This document shows positions 41,925 to 49,571 of a DNA stretch of 64,000 bases, one piece after another (within the stretch, counting starts at the first letter, position 1; the number at the start of each line of letters is the position of its first letter). The DNA is from an uncultured Lachnospiraceae bacterium (GTDB taxonomy: Bacteria; Bacillota; Clostridia; Lachnospirales; Lachnospiraceae): contig CADBNF010000032.1 of NCBI GenBank assembly GCA_902796005.1, positions 1-64,000 of the forward strand. The letters run 5' to 3'. The translations under genes and the position numbers were made by a program. The notes under the pieces were generated by a model. It worked only from the letters and a program-made list of their open reading frames with translations, was not told the origin of the DNA and did not search any database.

Positions 41925-43184
41925 ATGGTTACGGGTAGAAAAAGAAAAAGACATAAAAAGAAAAAATGGTACAGGAATCCCTATTTCCGGTTCCTACTTC
42001 TTGCCGTAATTCTGGTGGTGCTTATTATCATCCTGGTGCATACGGTGAATTCCCGGAAGAAAGACCGGGCCGCGGAAGAGCCTGTATCGGAATATGTTTC
42101 GGCGACAAGCGTCGTTTCCGGTACATCGGAGACGCTTCCTGAAGCCGTATCCGGACAGAGTACCGCGCAGGAACCTGCTTCGGTGCCGGCAGAGGAGACA
42201 CAGACGGTTTCAGCAGCTGCCGAACAGCCGGTGCCTGAACAGCTTCCGGCTTCCTATACGGAGATCCCCTGCGAAGCCCAGGACGGTACGGGTGCCGCGG
42301 GCCTCATCCTTCTTCCGGCGGATATGGCAGAGACTTCCACCATGCCGGGCTGGCAGAGCAACACCTACGGGCTGTGGTATTCTCCGGACGGACAGGTCTG
42401 CTATTACAACGGCTGGCAGGATATCGAAGGACAGACCTACCATTTTGACGCGGAAGGCTATATGGACAGGGGCTGGAAGCTGATCGGCGGACAGTCCTGC
42501 TACTTTGATTCCCACGGGGTATACGTGCCCGGCCAGGACAATTCGAAGCTGCTGGCTTTCACCTTTGACGACGGGCCCAGCGAGGGCACGGACCAGATCC
42601 TGGCCATGTGCGAGGAATACGACTGCCGGGTTACCTTCTTCATGATCGGCAGACAGGTGGAGGACGGCGGCGCTGTTATCTCCTACATCAACCGGTACCG
42701 CTGTGAGGTGGGCAACCATTCCTACAGCCACGGCTGGAATGTGGGCCGGGATCCTTCGGAAACCGCAGCGGATTTTGCGAAGGGCGACGATTTTATCAAA
42801 AAATTCAACAATGATGAAGGTGCCTCTGTGGTGCGTTTCCCCTACGGTGACTACACCGCGGAACAGACGGCAGCCGTAGGCAAGCCCAACATCCTGTGGG
42901 ATATTGACAGCTATGACTGGGAGTCCCGGGACGTGGAGGCCATCAAGGCGGAGATTTACGCGGAGCTTACCGGCGGGAACATCATTCTGATGCACGACCC
43001 CTATCCGGAAACCATTGAGGCCTGCCGTCAGCTCTGGCCGGAGCTCATGAGCCAGGGATACCAGCTGGTGACGGTCAGCGAGCTGGCTGCTGCCCACGGA
43101 TACGAACTGCAGCCCGGCGTTACCTATTTCAGCTTCAAGGATAAGAATATCCAGGAGGGCAGGGTAACGGACCAGGGATACTGA
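41925..43184 (+). CDS. Cell-wall-binding polysaccharide deacetylase (NodB domain, CE4)
   Basis: This encodes 419 residues. A basic N-terminus leads to one membrane segment (about 21-42) and a Ser-, Pro- and Glu-rich linker to about 110. Residues about 145-195 contain choline-binding-type repeats (N-G-W-Q-D-I-E-G-Q-T-Y-H-F-D and a second copy). The NodB domain follows: T-F-D215-D216-G-P, H-S-Y-S-H, R-F-P-Y-G-D-Y, and I-L-M-H-D. It should remove acetyl groups from N-acetylglucosamine in peptidoglycan, a change that gives lysozyme resistance. It acts outside the cell and is monocistronic. Confidence 0.9.
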   Translation: MVTGRKRKRHKKKKWYRNPYFRFLLLAVILVVLIIILVHTVNSRKKDRAAEEPVSEYVSATSVVSGTSETLPEAVSGQSTAQEPASVPAEETQTVSAAAEQPVPEQLPASYTEIPCEAQDGTGAAGLILLPADMAETSTMPGWQSNTYGLWYSPDGQVCYYNGWQDIEGQTYHFDAEGYMDRGWKLIGGQSCYFDSHGVYVPGQDNSKLLAFTFDDGPSEGTDQILAMCEEYDCRVTFFMIGRQVEDGGAVISYINRYRCEVGNHSYSHGWNVGRDPSETAADFAKGDDFIKKFNNDEGASVVRFPYGDYTAEQTAAVGKPNILWDIDSYDWESRDVEAIKAEIYAELTGGNIILMHDPYPETIEACRQLWPELMSQGYQLVTVSELAAAHGYELQPGVTYFSFKDKNIQEGRVTDQGY

Positions 43185-43236
43185 CCCCTGTTTCTTCTTT
43201 GAGACGGAAGATCACACATTATTAATAATTGTTAAC

Positions 43237-43265
43237 TTGTCTTTTCCTGTCAAACAGAGTATAAT
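43237..43265 (+). promoter_or_regulatory. Sigma-A promoter of the P-loop/HlyD/sepF operon
   Basis: TTGTCT (43237-43242) and a perfect TATAAT (43260-43265) are 17 bp apart. Transcription should start near 43272. Confidence 0.75.
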
Positions 43266-43329
43266 TTCGTTACAGAAGAAAAAGACAGCCTGAACAGAGA
43301 ATATTTTTATTTAAGGAGGAGCACCTTTT

Positions 43330-43755
43330 ATGGTACAGCTTATCGTTGGCGCAAAAGGAAAAGGAAAGACAAAGGTATTACTGGATTCGGTGAACACGGC
43401 AATTAAGGAAGCCACCGGCAATATTGTTTATCTTGACAAAAGTTCCAAACACATGTACGAGCTCAGCAATAAAGTTCGCCTGATAGATGTTTCCGTCTAT
43501 CCGCTGAGGAACAATGATGAATTTATCGGTTTCATCTGCGGTATTATTTCCCAGGACCATGACCTGGAAAAAATGTATCTGGACAGCTTTCTTAAACTGG
43601 CTAGGATCCAGGACGAGCCGGGTCTTATCGAAAAGACCGTCAGAATGCTGGATGAGATCAGCACCCTGTTCCATGTAGACTTCATCCTGAGCGTGTCCAT
43701 GGACAAGGATATCCTTCCCGAAGGTCTGAAGGATATGGTCCTTGTAGCCCTGTAA
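43330..43755 (+). CDS. Small P-loop protein of unknown function
   Basis: This encodes 141 residues. A Walker A motif, G7-A-K-G-K-G-K-T14, lies at the N-terminus after a V-Q-L-I-V strand, with strands L-I-D-V-S-V and D-F-I-L-S-V-S-M-D further on. No clear Walker B or switch motifs are seen, so nucleotide hydrolysis is uncertain. It has no membrane segment. It is the first gene after the promoter that probably serves the HlyD-like, yggS and sepF genes, hinting at a role in the division or envelope process. It has an AAGGAGGAG ribosome site. I do not recognise a named family. Confidence 0.75.
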   Translation: MVQLIVGAKGKGKTKVLLDSVNTAIKEATGNIVYLDKSSKHMYELSNKVRLIDVSVYPLRNNDEFIGFICGIISQDHDLEKMYLDSFLKLARIQDEPGLIEKTVRMLDEISTLFHVDFILSVSMDKDILPEGLKDMVLVAL

Positions 43756-43781
43756 TCAACAGCTGAAATACGAAAGTTTAC

Positions 43782-43820
43782 GTGTCAGCCTGTTCCCTTG
43801 ACCGGGGAGCCGGCTGACAC
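43782..43820 (+). repeat. Hairpin between the P-loop and HlyD-like genes
   Basis: GTGTCAGCC (43782-43790) pairs perfectly with GGCTGACAC (43812-43820), and TCCC/GGGGA can pair in the loop. The following TTGATATT is a poor T tract, so it may attenuate rather than stop transcription. Confidence 0.5.
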
Positions 43821-43848
43821 TTGATATTAAAGAAAGGAGCACCGTAAA

Positions 43849-45192
43849 ATGAACAGACGGCCGCGTATTCACATGAATATAGGCACCGTTATTTTCGGCG
43901 CTCTTTTTATTTATCTCGTGGTCACCTTCGTCATGTTCATCACCAGGAGCCATGTGGACTCCTACCAGGTGGTTTACGGGCCCCTGACCGGCAACGATAC
44001 CTGCATTGCCATGGTGCTGCGCAACGAGGACGTGATATGTTCCAGCTCCAGCGGTTACGTCAATTACTTCCTGCCGAACAATTCCAAGGCAGTCAAGGGA
44101 AAGCTGGTCTGCGGCATCACGGACAGCGCGGTTCCGGTCCAGTCCAAGGAGCTGACCCAGGCGGAGATGAAGGACCTGCGCAAGGCTGCCTACGAGAAAT
44201 CAAAGGGCTTTGACACCAATCATTTCGACGAGGTCTACGACATGCAGTACGACCTGATGGGCGTGCTCTGGAATGTGTCGGAGATTTCCGGCCAGTCCTC
44301 CAGCTATTATGTTTCCTCCAGGGACGGCATTATCAGCTTTTCCGCGGACAATTATTCCTACATGAACGAGCGGGAATTCAACACCTCCCTGTTCCAGACC
44401 GCGAACTTCAGTATTCCCAAGCTGCAGAACCAGGATTATGTGAAGACCGGAGACCCGCTGTACCGGATCATCAATTCCGAGGAGTGGGCCATCTATTTCC
44501 CCATCACCGACAAGCAGACCATCCGGCTGGCCAGCGAGGGCCGCATCCGGGTGAAGTTCTTAAAGGACGGCAATACGGAGACCGGCTCCCTGTCCTTCTT
44601 CTATGTGGGAGACCAGCGGTACGGTAAAATCACCCTGTACAGCGGCATGATCCGGTACATCGACGACCGCTTCGTGGACGTGGAGCTGGTGACAAATACG
44701 GAGGTCGGCCTGAAGATTCCCGTATCCTCCATCGTCAGCAAGGAGTTTTACCTGATTCCGGAAAGCCTCCTGGTGGAGGGGGGAGAGGATTCCAATCCCG
44801 GCTTCTACCGGCAGGTTACGGACCGGGACGGCAACACCACCCTGGAATTTGTGGAATGCACCCTTTATTCCAGCGCCCACTTAAGCGATGAGGTGGGAGA
44901 CGTGTATTACGTGGACAAATCCAATTTCCGGGAGGGGGACGTACTGGTCAACCGGTTTGAACGCATCCGGTACACCGTAAAGGAGACCGGTACACTGAAC
45001 GGGGTATACAGCATCAACAAGGGCTATGCCCTGTTCCGGAAAATCAACGTGCTGGATCAGAACGATGAGTATGCCATCGTGGAAACCAACACCCGTTACG
45101 GCATCACCCTGTATGACTATATTGTCAGGGACGCCTCCTCGGTCAGGGAGGAGAGTATATTGTATTCGAGGCATTCAAATGTTAACGAGTAA
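43849..45192 (+). CDS. HlyD-like membrane-fusion/adaptor protein
   Basis: This encodes 447 residues. One membrane segment (about 11-33) leaves a large extracellular part. Beta-barrel and lipoyl-like strands are suggested by S-S-S-S-G-Y-V-N-Y-F near 63 and by R-D-G-I-I-S-F near 160, followed by G-D-P-L-Y-R-I. The helical hairpin of true HlyD adaptors is short here (about 95-150). In secretion systems such proteins connect a transporter to an outer channel; here no ABC or RND partner is adjacent and the organism is probably Gram-positive. The conserved place before yggS-sepF suggests a cell-envelope role. The stop overlaps yggS by 14 bases. Confidence 0.7.
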   Translation: MNRRPRIHMNIGTVIFGALFIYLVVTFVMFITRSHVDSYQVVYGPLTGNDTCIAMVLRNEDVICSSSSGYVNYFLPNNSKAVKGKLVCGITDSAVPVQSKELTQAEMKDLRKAAYEKSKGFDTNHFDEVYDMQYDLMGVLWNVSEISGQSSSYYVSSRDGIISFSADNYSYMNEREFNTSLFQTANFSIPKLQNQDYVKTGDPLYRIINSEEWAIYFPITDKQTIRLASEGRIRVKFLKDGNTETGSLSFFYVGDQRYGKITLYSGMIRYIDDRFVDVELVTNTEVGLKIPVSSIVSKEFYLIPESLLVEGGEDSNPGFYRQVTDRDGNTTLEFVECTLYSSAHLSDEVGDVYYVDKSNFREGDVLVNRFERIRYTVKETGTLNGVYSINKGYALFRKINVLDQNDEYAIVETNTRYGITLYDYIVRDASSVREESILYSRHSNVNE

Positions 45193-45880
45193 TCTGGAAA
45201 GAGTAAAAGAAAATATCCTCAAAGCCTGTGCAAGGGCCGGAAGGGACCCGTCGGAGGTCCATCTTATCGCCGTAAGCAAGACCAAGCCCGTGGAGGACAT
45301 CCGGACCCTCTATGACGCCGGGCAGCGGCTTTTCGGGGAGAATAAGGTACAGGAGCTGTGCGATAAGATTCCGCAGCTTCCCGGGGATATTTCCTGGCAT
45401 CTTATCGGCCATCTGCAGACCAACAAGGTAAAGCATGCCGTGGGCAATGCGGTGCTGATCCATTCCGTGGATTCCCTGAAGCTGGCTGAAACCATCAGTA
45501 AGGAGGCGGGGAAAAAACAGCTGGTTGTGCCGGTGCTCATAGAGGTGAATGTGGCCCGGGAAGACACGAAATTCGGTGTGTATCCCGAGGAGTGTGAGGA
45601 CCTGATTGCTGCCGTAAGCAGCCTGCCGGGCATCAGAACGGAAGGCCTTATGACCATCGCGCCGGCGGTGGAAAATCCCGAAGAAAATCGTCCTTTTTTC
45701 CGAAAATTAAAGCAATTAAGTGTTGACATTGCTGCAAAAAAAATTCATAATGTTTCCATGAATGCGTTGAGCATGGGCATGACGAACGACTATGAAATAG
45801 CCGTGGAAGAGGGGGCTTCCTTCGTCCGTGTCGGCACTGCAATATTCGGCGCGAGAAATTACGGTACAGGAGAATTATAA
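45179..45880 (+). CDS. yggS: PLP homeostasis protein YggS/YlmE
   Basis: This encodes 233 residues in an alanine-racemase-like TIM barrel. The PLP lysine is in I-A-V-S-K-T-K-P; G-E-N-K-V-Q-E-L, W-H-L-I-G-H-L-Q-T-N-K and S-M-G-M-T-N-D-Y-E-I-A are family signatures, ending with V-R-V-G-T-A-I-F-G-A-R. It binds PLP without a known catalytic reaction and buffers its level. The start ATG 45179 lies inside the upstream gene with a CGAGG nearby. It corresponds to ylmE of the B. subtilis ylm cluster. Confidence 0.95.
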   Translation: MLTSNLERVKENILKACARAGRDPSEVHLIAVSKTKPVEDIRTLYDAGQRLFGENKVQELCDKIPQLPGDISWHLIGHLQTNKVKHAVGNAVLIHSVDSLKLAETISKEAGKKQLVVPVLIEVNVAREDTKFGVYPEECEDLIAAVSSLPGIRTEGLMTIAPAVENPEENRPFFRKLKQLSVDIAAKKIHNVSMNALSMGMTNDYEIAVEEGASFVRVGTAIFGARNYGTGEL

Positions 45881-46464
45881 TGGGTGTTTTTGACAAGTTG
45901 AAAAAGGCTGTTTCCATAAAAGATGACGATTACGATGACGACGAGTTCTACGATGACGAGGATCTCGACGAGGAAGACGACCTGGACGACGAGGAGGAAC
46001 CCCGTAAAAAGGGCGGCTTTTTCAGTAATCTGTTCAAACGCAGAAACAGAGATAACGATATAGATGACGAAGATTTTGACGAAGAGGATGAAGAGGAAGA
46101 GCCTGCTTCTTCCGTTCCCGCAGCCAGACCTGCGGCGGCTCCGCGTCCCGCAGCGCCGGTGAAGAGACGGGGCAGAAACGTTGAAATCAATGTAAACCGG
46201 CCTTCCAACATGGAAGACTGCAGAGACATTGCCGATACGCTTCTTGCCGGCAGCATGGTTGTCCTCAACCTGGAAGGCATGGACGTGGAAGTGGCCCAGA
46301 GAGTTGTTGATTTCTCCTCCGGCGCCTGCTATTCCATCGGCGGAACCCTGCAGAAGGTTTCCAGCTATATCTTCATTCTTACCCCTGCCAATGTGGATGT
46401 ATCCGGCGATGTAGCCCAGGTGATTAACGGTACGGCCGTTCCCAGCATCCGCACCAATCTTTGA
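45880..46464 (+). CDS. sepF: Cell division protein SepF
   Basis: This encodes 194 residues. The N-terminal amphipathic helix (M-G-V-F-D-K-L-K-K-A-V) would anchor to the membrane. A long, very acidic low-complexity stretch follows (about 18-75). The C-terminal SepF domain (about 100-185) has R-P-S-N-M-E-D-C-R-D-I-A, G-S-M-V-V-L-N-L-E-G-M, and V-D-F-S-S-G-A-C-Y-S-I-G-G-T-L-Q-K. It tethers FtsZ to the membrane and organises the septum. Start and the upstream stop share one base (TAATG). Confidence 0.95.
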   Translation: MGVFDKLKKAVSIKDDDYDDDEFYDDEDLDEEDDLDDEEEPRKKGGFFSNLFKRRNRDNDIDDEDFDEEDEEEEPASSVPAARPAAAPRPAAPVKRRGRNVEINVNRPSNMEDCRDIADTLLAGSMVVLNLEGMDVEVAQRVVDFSSGACYSIGGTLQKVSSYIFILTPANVDVSGDVAQVINGTAVPSIRTNL

Positions 46465-46467
46465 TTC

Positions 46468-47244
46468 ATGCAGGCAGAGGAACTGTTTCAGAGACGGGTA
46501 ATTGATCAGGTAAAGGCAGCATATACGCGTAATTATGTTGTCTTTACCGATTTTTTCGATCTGAATGAACTGAACATCCTGCACAGCATGCCGGCCTCCT
46601 CCTTTTCCGGAGTGAAGGTTTTCCTTTCCGGCGGCTGTACAAACGCTGAGCGTCAGATGGCTGCTTTTGTCCCTGATGCTTTTTCTTATGAAATAAAGTC
46701 GGAAGCGGACCTGTCTTTTCCCATTGCGGTCCTGCAGATAAAGCCCGTAAACGGGAAATTTGCCGAAGCCCTTTCCCATAGGGATTATCTCGGCTCGGTC
46801 ATGTCCCTGGGGATCGAACGAAGCGTACTGGGGGATCTTCTGATATTTCCTGAGAGGGCTGTGCTGTTTGCCCGGGAAAATATGGCGGACTACCTCTGCG
46901 AACACCTGGGCAGCGTAAGGCATACCCCGGTGGAAACCGTAAGGCTCTTCTCCTGGACAGAGGAGGAGCTGCAGCCGGATACGGAGGAAATCACCGGAAG
47001 CGCCGCCTCCCTGCGGCTTGACGTCCTCATCGGCCTGGGCTTCCGCCTTTCCCGAAGCCGTGCCCAGGAGGCAATAGAGACCGGGAAGGTCTTCGTGAAT
47101 TCCAGGCAGATCCTTTCCGGAAGTCATATCCTGAAGGAGAAGGACCGGATAACCTTACGGGGAAAGGGAAAGCTTATTTTTGACGAGGTTCTTTCTTCCA
47201 CGAAAAAAGGCCGGCAGATTGTCCGCCTGCTGCTGTATAAATAG
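46468..47244 (+). CDS. ylmH: S4-domain RNA-binding protein YlmH
   Basis: This encodes 258 residues. The N-terminal two-thirds are the YlmH domain with H-R-D-Y-L-G-S-V-M-S-L-G-I-E-R near the middle. The C-terminal S4 domain (about 185-250) shows L-R-L-D-V-L-I-G, S-R-S-R-A-Q-E-A-I and G-K-V-F-V-N. It binds structured RNA; in Bacillota it has been linked to ribosome-associated quality control. It starts three bases past sepF with only a weak ribosome site, so it probably depends on coupling. Confidence 0.93.
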   Translation: MQAEELFQRRVIDQVKAAYTRNYVVFTDFFDLNELNILHSMPASSFSGVKVFLSGGCTNAERQMAAFVPDAFSYEIKSEADLSFPIAVLQIKPVNGKFAEALSHRDYLGSVMSLGIERSVLGDLLIFPERAVLFARENMADYLCEHLGSVRHTPVETVRLFSWTEEELQPDTEEITGSAASLRLDVLIGLGFRLSRSRAQEAIETGKVFVNSRQILSGSHILKEKDRITLRGKGKLIFDEVLSSTKKGRQIVRLLLYK

Positions 47245-47263
47245 TGCAAATGAGGTAATATTT

Positions 47264-47797
47264 TTGGAAGCCGAAGTGAAAGACAAAAAGAAAATATCCT
47301 TTTATATAAAAACCATCATCGCCATGGCTGTTCTTGTCGCCTTCGATCATCTGACCAAGTATCTGGCGGTGATTTACCTGAAGGGGAAGAATCCCATCGT
47401 ACTGATTGACGGTGTCCTTGAGCTCCACTACCTGGAAAACCACGGCGCCGCCTTTGGCATGCTGCAGAAGCAGCAGTGGCTTTTTGCCGTGCTTACGGTG
47501 GTTTTCCTTATTGCGGCCTTTATCTTTTTCCGCCGGCTGCCAAATGAAAAGAAGTACCTGCCCGTGCACATCTGCGTGACCGTGCTGGTGGCCGGGGCCG
47601 TGGGCAATTTTATCGACCGGCTTGTCAAGCAGTACGTGGTGGACTTCATTTATTTCTCCGGAATCAATTTCCCCATCTTCAATGTGGCGGATATCTGCGT
47701 GTCCCTGTCGGTCATCGCCCTGGTCCTGCTGCTCCTGTTCCGGTATAAGGAAGGGGATTTCGCCTTCCTCCGGAGACGAAAGGAGGAAAATAAGTGA
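47264..47797 (+). CDS. lspA: Lipoprotein signal peptidase (TTG start)
   Basis: This encodes 177 residues from TTG 47264, which sits eight bases after a TGAGG and is the first sensible in-frame start after the ylmH stop; a GTG at 47276 is the alternative. Four membrane segments are seen. The catalytic Asp pair is Asp118 in G-N-F-I-D-R-L and Asp143 in F-N-V-A-D-I-C. It cuts prolipoproteins before the lipidated Cys and would process the lipoproteins at 10744 and 17734. The N-terminus is charged (M-E-A-E-V-K-D-K-K-K). It overlaps rluD by four bases. Confidence 0.93.
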   Translation: MEAEVKDKKKISFYIKTIIAMAVLVAFDHLTKYLAVIYLKGKNPIVLIDGVLELHYLENHGAAFGMLQKQQWLFAVLTVVFLIAAFIFFRRLPNEKKYLPVHICVTVLVAGAVGNFIDRLVKQYVVDFIYFSGINFPIFNVADICVSLSVIALVLLLLFRYKEGDFAFLRRRKEENK

Positions 47798-48708
47798 AGG
47801 AACTGGTCTATCAGGCGGATGAGGAGGCTGCAGGCAGGAGAATAGACAGCTATCTTGCGGAGGCCTGCGAGGATCTTTCCCGATCCTTTCTCCAGAAGCT
47901 TTTAAAGGGCGGACAGGTCCTGTGTGACGGGCGGCCCGCAAAGGCCAGCCTGAAGCTTAAGGGAACGGAAACCATAAGCCTTACGGTACCGGACAATGAG
48001 GTACCGGCCATCGAGCCGGAGAACCTTCCTCTGGACATCCTTTATGAGGATGCGGATATTCTTATCGTCAACAAGCCCAAGGGAATGGTTGTGCATCCTG
48101 CGCCGGGACACTATACCGGCACACTGGTGAACGCCATTATGTTCCACTGCGGTGACCGGCTTTCCGGCATCAACGGCGTCTTACGGCCCGGTATCGTCCA
48201 CCGTATAGACATGGACACCACCGGCGCGCTGGCGGTCTGCAAAAGCGACCGTGCCCATGCAGCCCTGGCCGCGGATCTGGCCGTGCACCGGATTAACCGG
48301 AAATACAGGGCCATTGTCCAGGGCAGTCTGAAGGAAGAGGCGTTCACGATTTCCGCGCCCATCGGACGCAGCGCCGGCGACAGGAAGAAGATGGCAGTGG
48401 ATAAGGTGAAGGGCAGAGACGCGGTGACGGACGTCCGCGTGCTGCAGCAGCTGAAGGGCTATACCTATATAGAGTGTACCCTGCATACCGGCAGGACCCA
48501 CCAGATCCGGGTGCATCTGGCCTCCATCGGCCATCCTGTGCTGGGGGATACAGTCTACGGACCGAAGAAACCGCCGGTGGGCGGGCTGACGGGCCAGACC
48601 CTGCACGCTTACCTTCTGGGCTTCAATCATCCTGTTACGGGTGAATATATGGAATTTACGGCGCCGCTGCCTGAATATTTTCAAAAGCTGTTGGAAAAGC
48701 TTTCATAA
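47794..48708 (+). CDS. rluD: 23S rRNA pseudouridine synthase, RluD family
   Basis: This encodes 304 residues. The N-terminal S4 domain (about 12-75) reads R-I-D-S-Y-L and S-R-S-F-L-Q-K-L. The catalytic Asp139 is in V-H-R-I-D-M-D-T-T-G, the RluD/A signature, and H-T-G-R-T-H-Q-I-R-V-H is the matching C-terminal block. It converts uridines in 23S rRNA helix 69 or a related site; the exact target among RluA, C and D types is not certain. It closes the sepF-lspA operon. No clear terminator follows. Confidence 0.93.
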   Translation: MKELVYQADEEAAGRRIDSYLAEACEDLSRSFLQKLLKGGQVLCDGRPAKASLKLKGTETISLTVPDNEVPAIEPENLPLDILYEDADILIVNKPKGMVVHPAPGHYTGTLVNAIMFHCGDRLSGINGVLRPGIVHRIDMDTTGALAVCKSDRAHAALAADLAVHRINRKYRAIVQGSLKEEAFTISAPIGRSAGDRKKMAVDKVKGRDAVTDVRVLQQLKGYTYIECTLHTGRTHQIRVHLASIGHPVLGDTVYGPKKPPVGGLTGQTLHAYLLGFNHPVTGEYMEFTAPLPEYFQKLLEKLS

Positions 48709-48770
48709 ACTTTTCGGTTACTCTTTGTAAACCGGCTTCGTCATTTGATAAAAACTTATAAAAAATCCTA

Positions 48771-48799
48771 TGGACTTTTAAAGTTCCAGGTGCTATTAT
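48771..48799 (+). promoter_or_regulatory. Promoter of the folT riboswitch transcript
   Basis: TGGACT (48771-48776) and TGC-TATTAT (-10 at 48794-48799) are 17 bp apart with a TGN extension. The predicted start near 48806 lies just before the riboswitch. Confidence 0.6.
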
Positions 48800-48814
48800 T
48801 CATTTAAATTAATT

Positions 48815-48911
48815 GCAGAGTAGATATCCTTTCGTTAAGTGCTGTCGGTACGGGGAGTTGACCGGCAGACGATGCCGATTTCGGCACGGTTAGGATCATC
48901 GCACCCGCTGC
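48815..48911 (+). promoter_or_regulatory. Tetrahydrofolate (THF) riboswitch
   Basis: The sequence follows the THF (folT) aptamer closely: GCAGAGTAGAT at the 5' end, CGTTAAGTG in the ligand-binding junction, an internal CTGTCGGT/ACCGGCAG arm, a TGCCGATTTCGGCA arm, and a 3' GGATCATCGCACCCGCTGC that pairs back with ATATCC and GCAG. It lies 50 bases before a FolT-type folate transporter. Downstream, GCAGTGGG (48934-48941) can compete for the 3' strand, while CCTCTTTT (48923-48930) can pair with AGAAGGGG (48946-48953), which includes the ribosome site. The aptamer identification is by motif recall, without a covariance search. Confidence 0.9.
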
Positions 48912-48960
48912 GGGAAAAGAAACCTCTTTTGTTGCAGTGGGCAGCAGAAGGGGATTTTTT

Positions 48961-49521
48961 ATGTCTAAAGTAAAAAATTTTTTCTCACCGAAGCGTCTCG
49001 CCATCATGGCAATGTTCATTGCCCTGCAGATTATCCTGGCGCGCTTCGTAGGCCTGCAGATTTCCGAAGGCCTTCGCATCAGCTTTGAAGCGATTCCTGT
49101 TTTGCTGTCCAGCCTCTGGCTCGGACCTGTAGCCGGCGCCTTCGTTGGCTTTGTCAGCGACATCCTCGGCACAATCATTAGCGGATACGGCGTGTATTTC
49201 TTTCCGCTGGCCATTACGCCGGTTCTGAACGGCATCCTTCCCTGGGTGTTCAACAGGTTCCTGTGGAAGAGGAAAATCAACGGCTGGAAATGCGTGCTGA
49301 CCATTGTCATCACGGAGATTATCTCCAGCCTGCTCTGCGGCACCTACGCCCTGACCTGGTACTATACACTGTTTGTGCCGGCCAAGGATGCCGCCTTTAC
49401 CATTCTCTTTGTTACGAGACTGACCAAATTCGCCACCATTGCGGCGGACGCCCTTATCGTCGCAAGGCTGCATACCTGGCTGTACAGGAAATTCATACGG
49501 CCAAGCCTGCAGGAAAGGTAA
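48961..49521 (+). CDS. folT: Folate-specific ECF transporter S component
   Basis: This encodes 186 residues with about six membrane helices. The early L-A-I-M-A-M-F-I-A-L-Q-I-I-L-A-R-F and R-I-S-F-E-A-I-P-V-L-L-S-S-L-W-L-G-P segment, then F-V-G-F-V-S-D-I-L-G, match FolT-type S components. It binds folate at the outside and uses a shared EcfA-EcfA'-EcfT module encoded elsewhere. An in-frame ATG at 48937 would disrupt the riboswitch expression platform; ATG 48961 is seven bases past AAGGGG. The riboswitch upstream supports the substrate assignment. Confidence 0.92.
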   Translation: MSKVKNFFSPKRLAIMAMFIALQIILARFVGLQISEGLRISFEAIPVLLSSLWLGPVAGAFVGFVSDILGTIISGYGVYFFPLAITPVLNGILPWVFNRFLWKRKINGWKCVLTIVITEIISSLLCGTYALTWYYTLFVPAKDAAFTILFVTRLTKFATIAADALIVARLHTWLYRKFIRPSLQER

Positions 49522-49571
49522 GGACAGCTTTCGCGTAATACAGAGAAATACCGGAAAGAAGGATAAATGGT

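Noticed and set aside
45859..47127. Minus-strand frame of 422 residues
   Set aside because: Antisense to sepF and ylmH, both clearly real.
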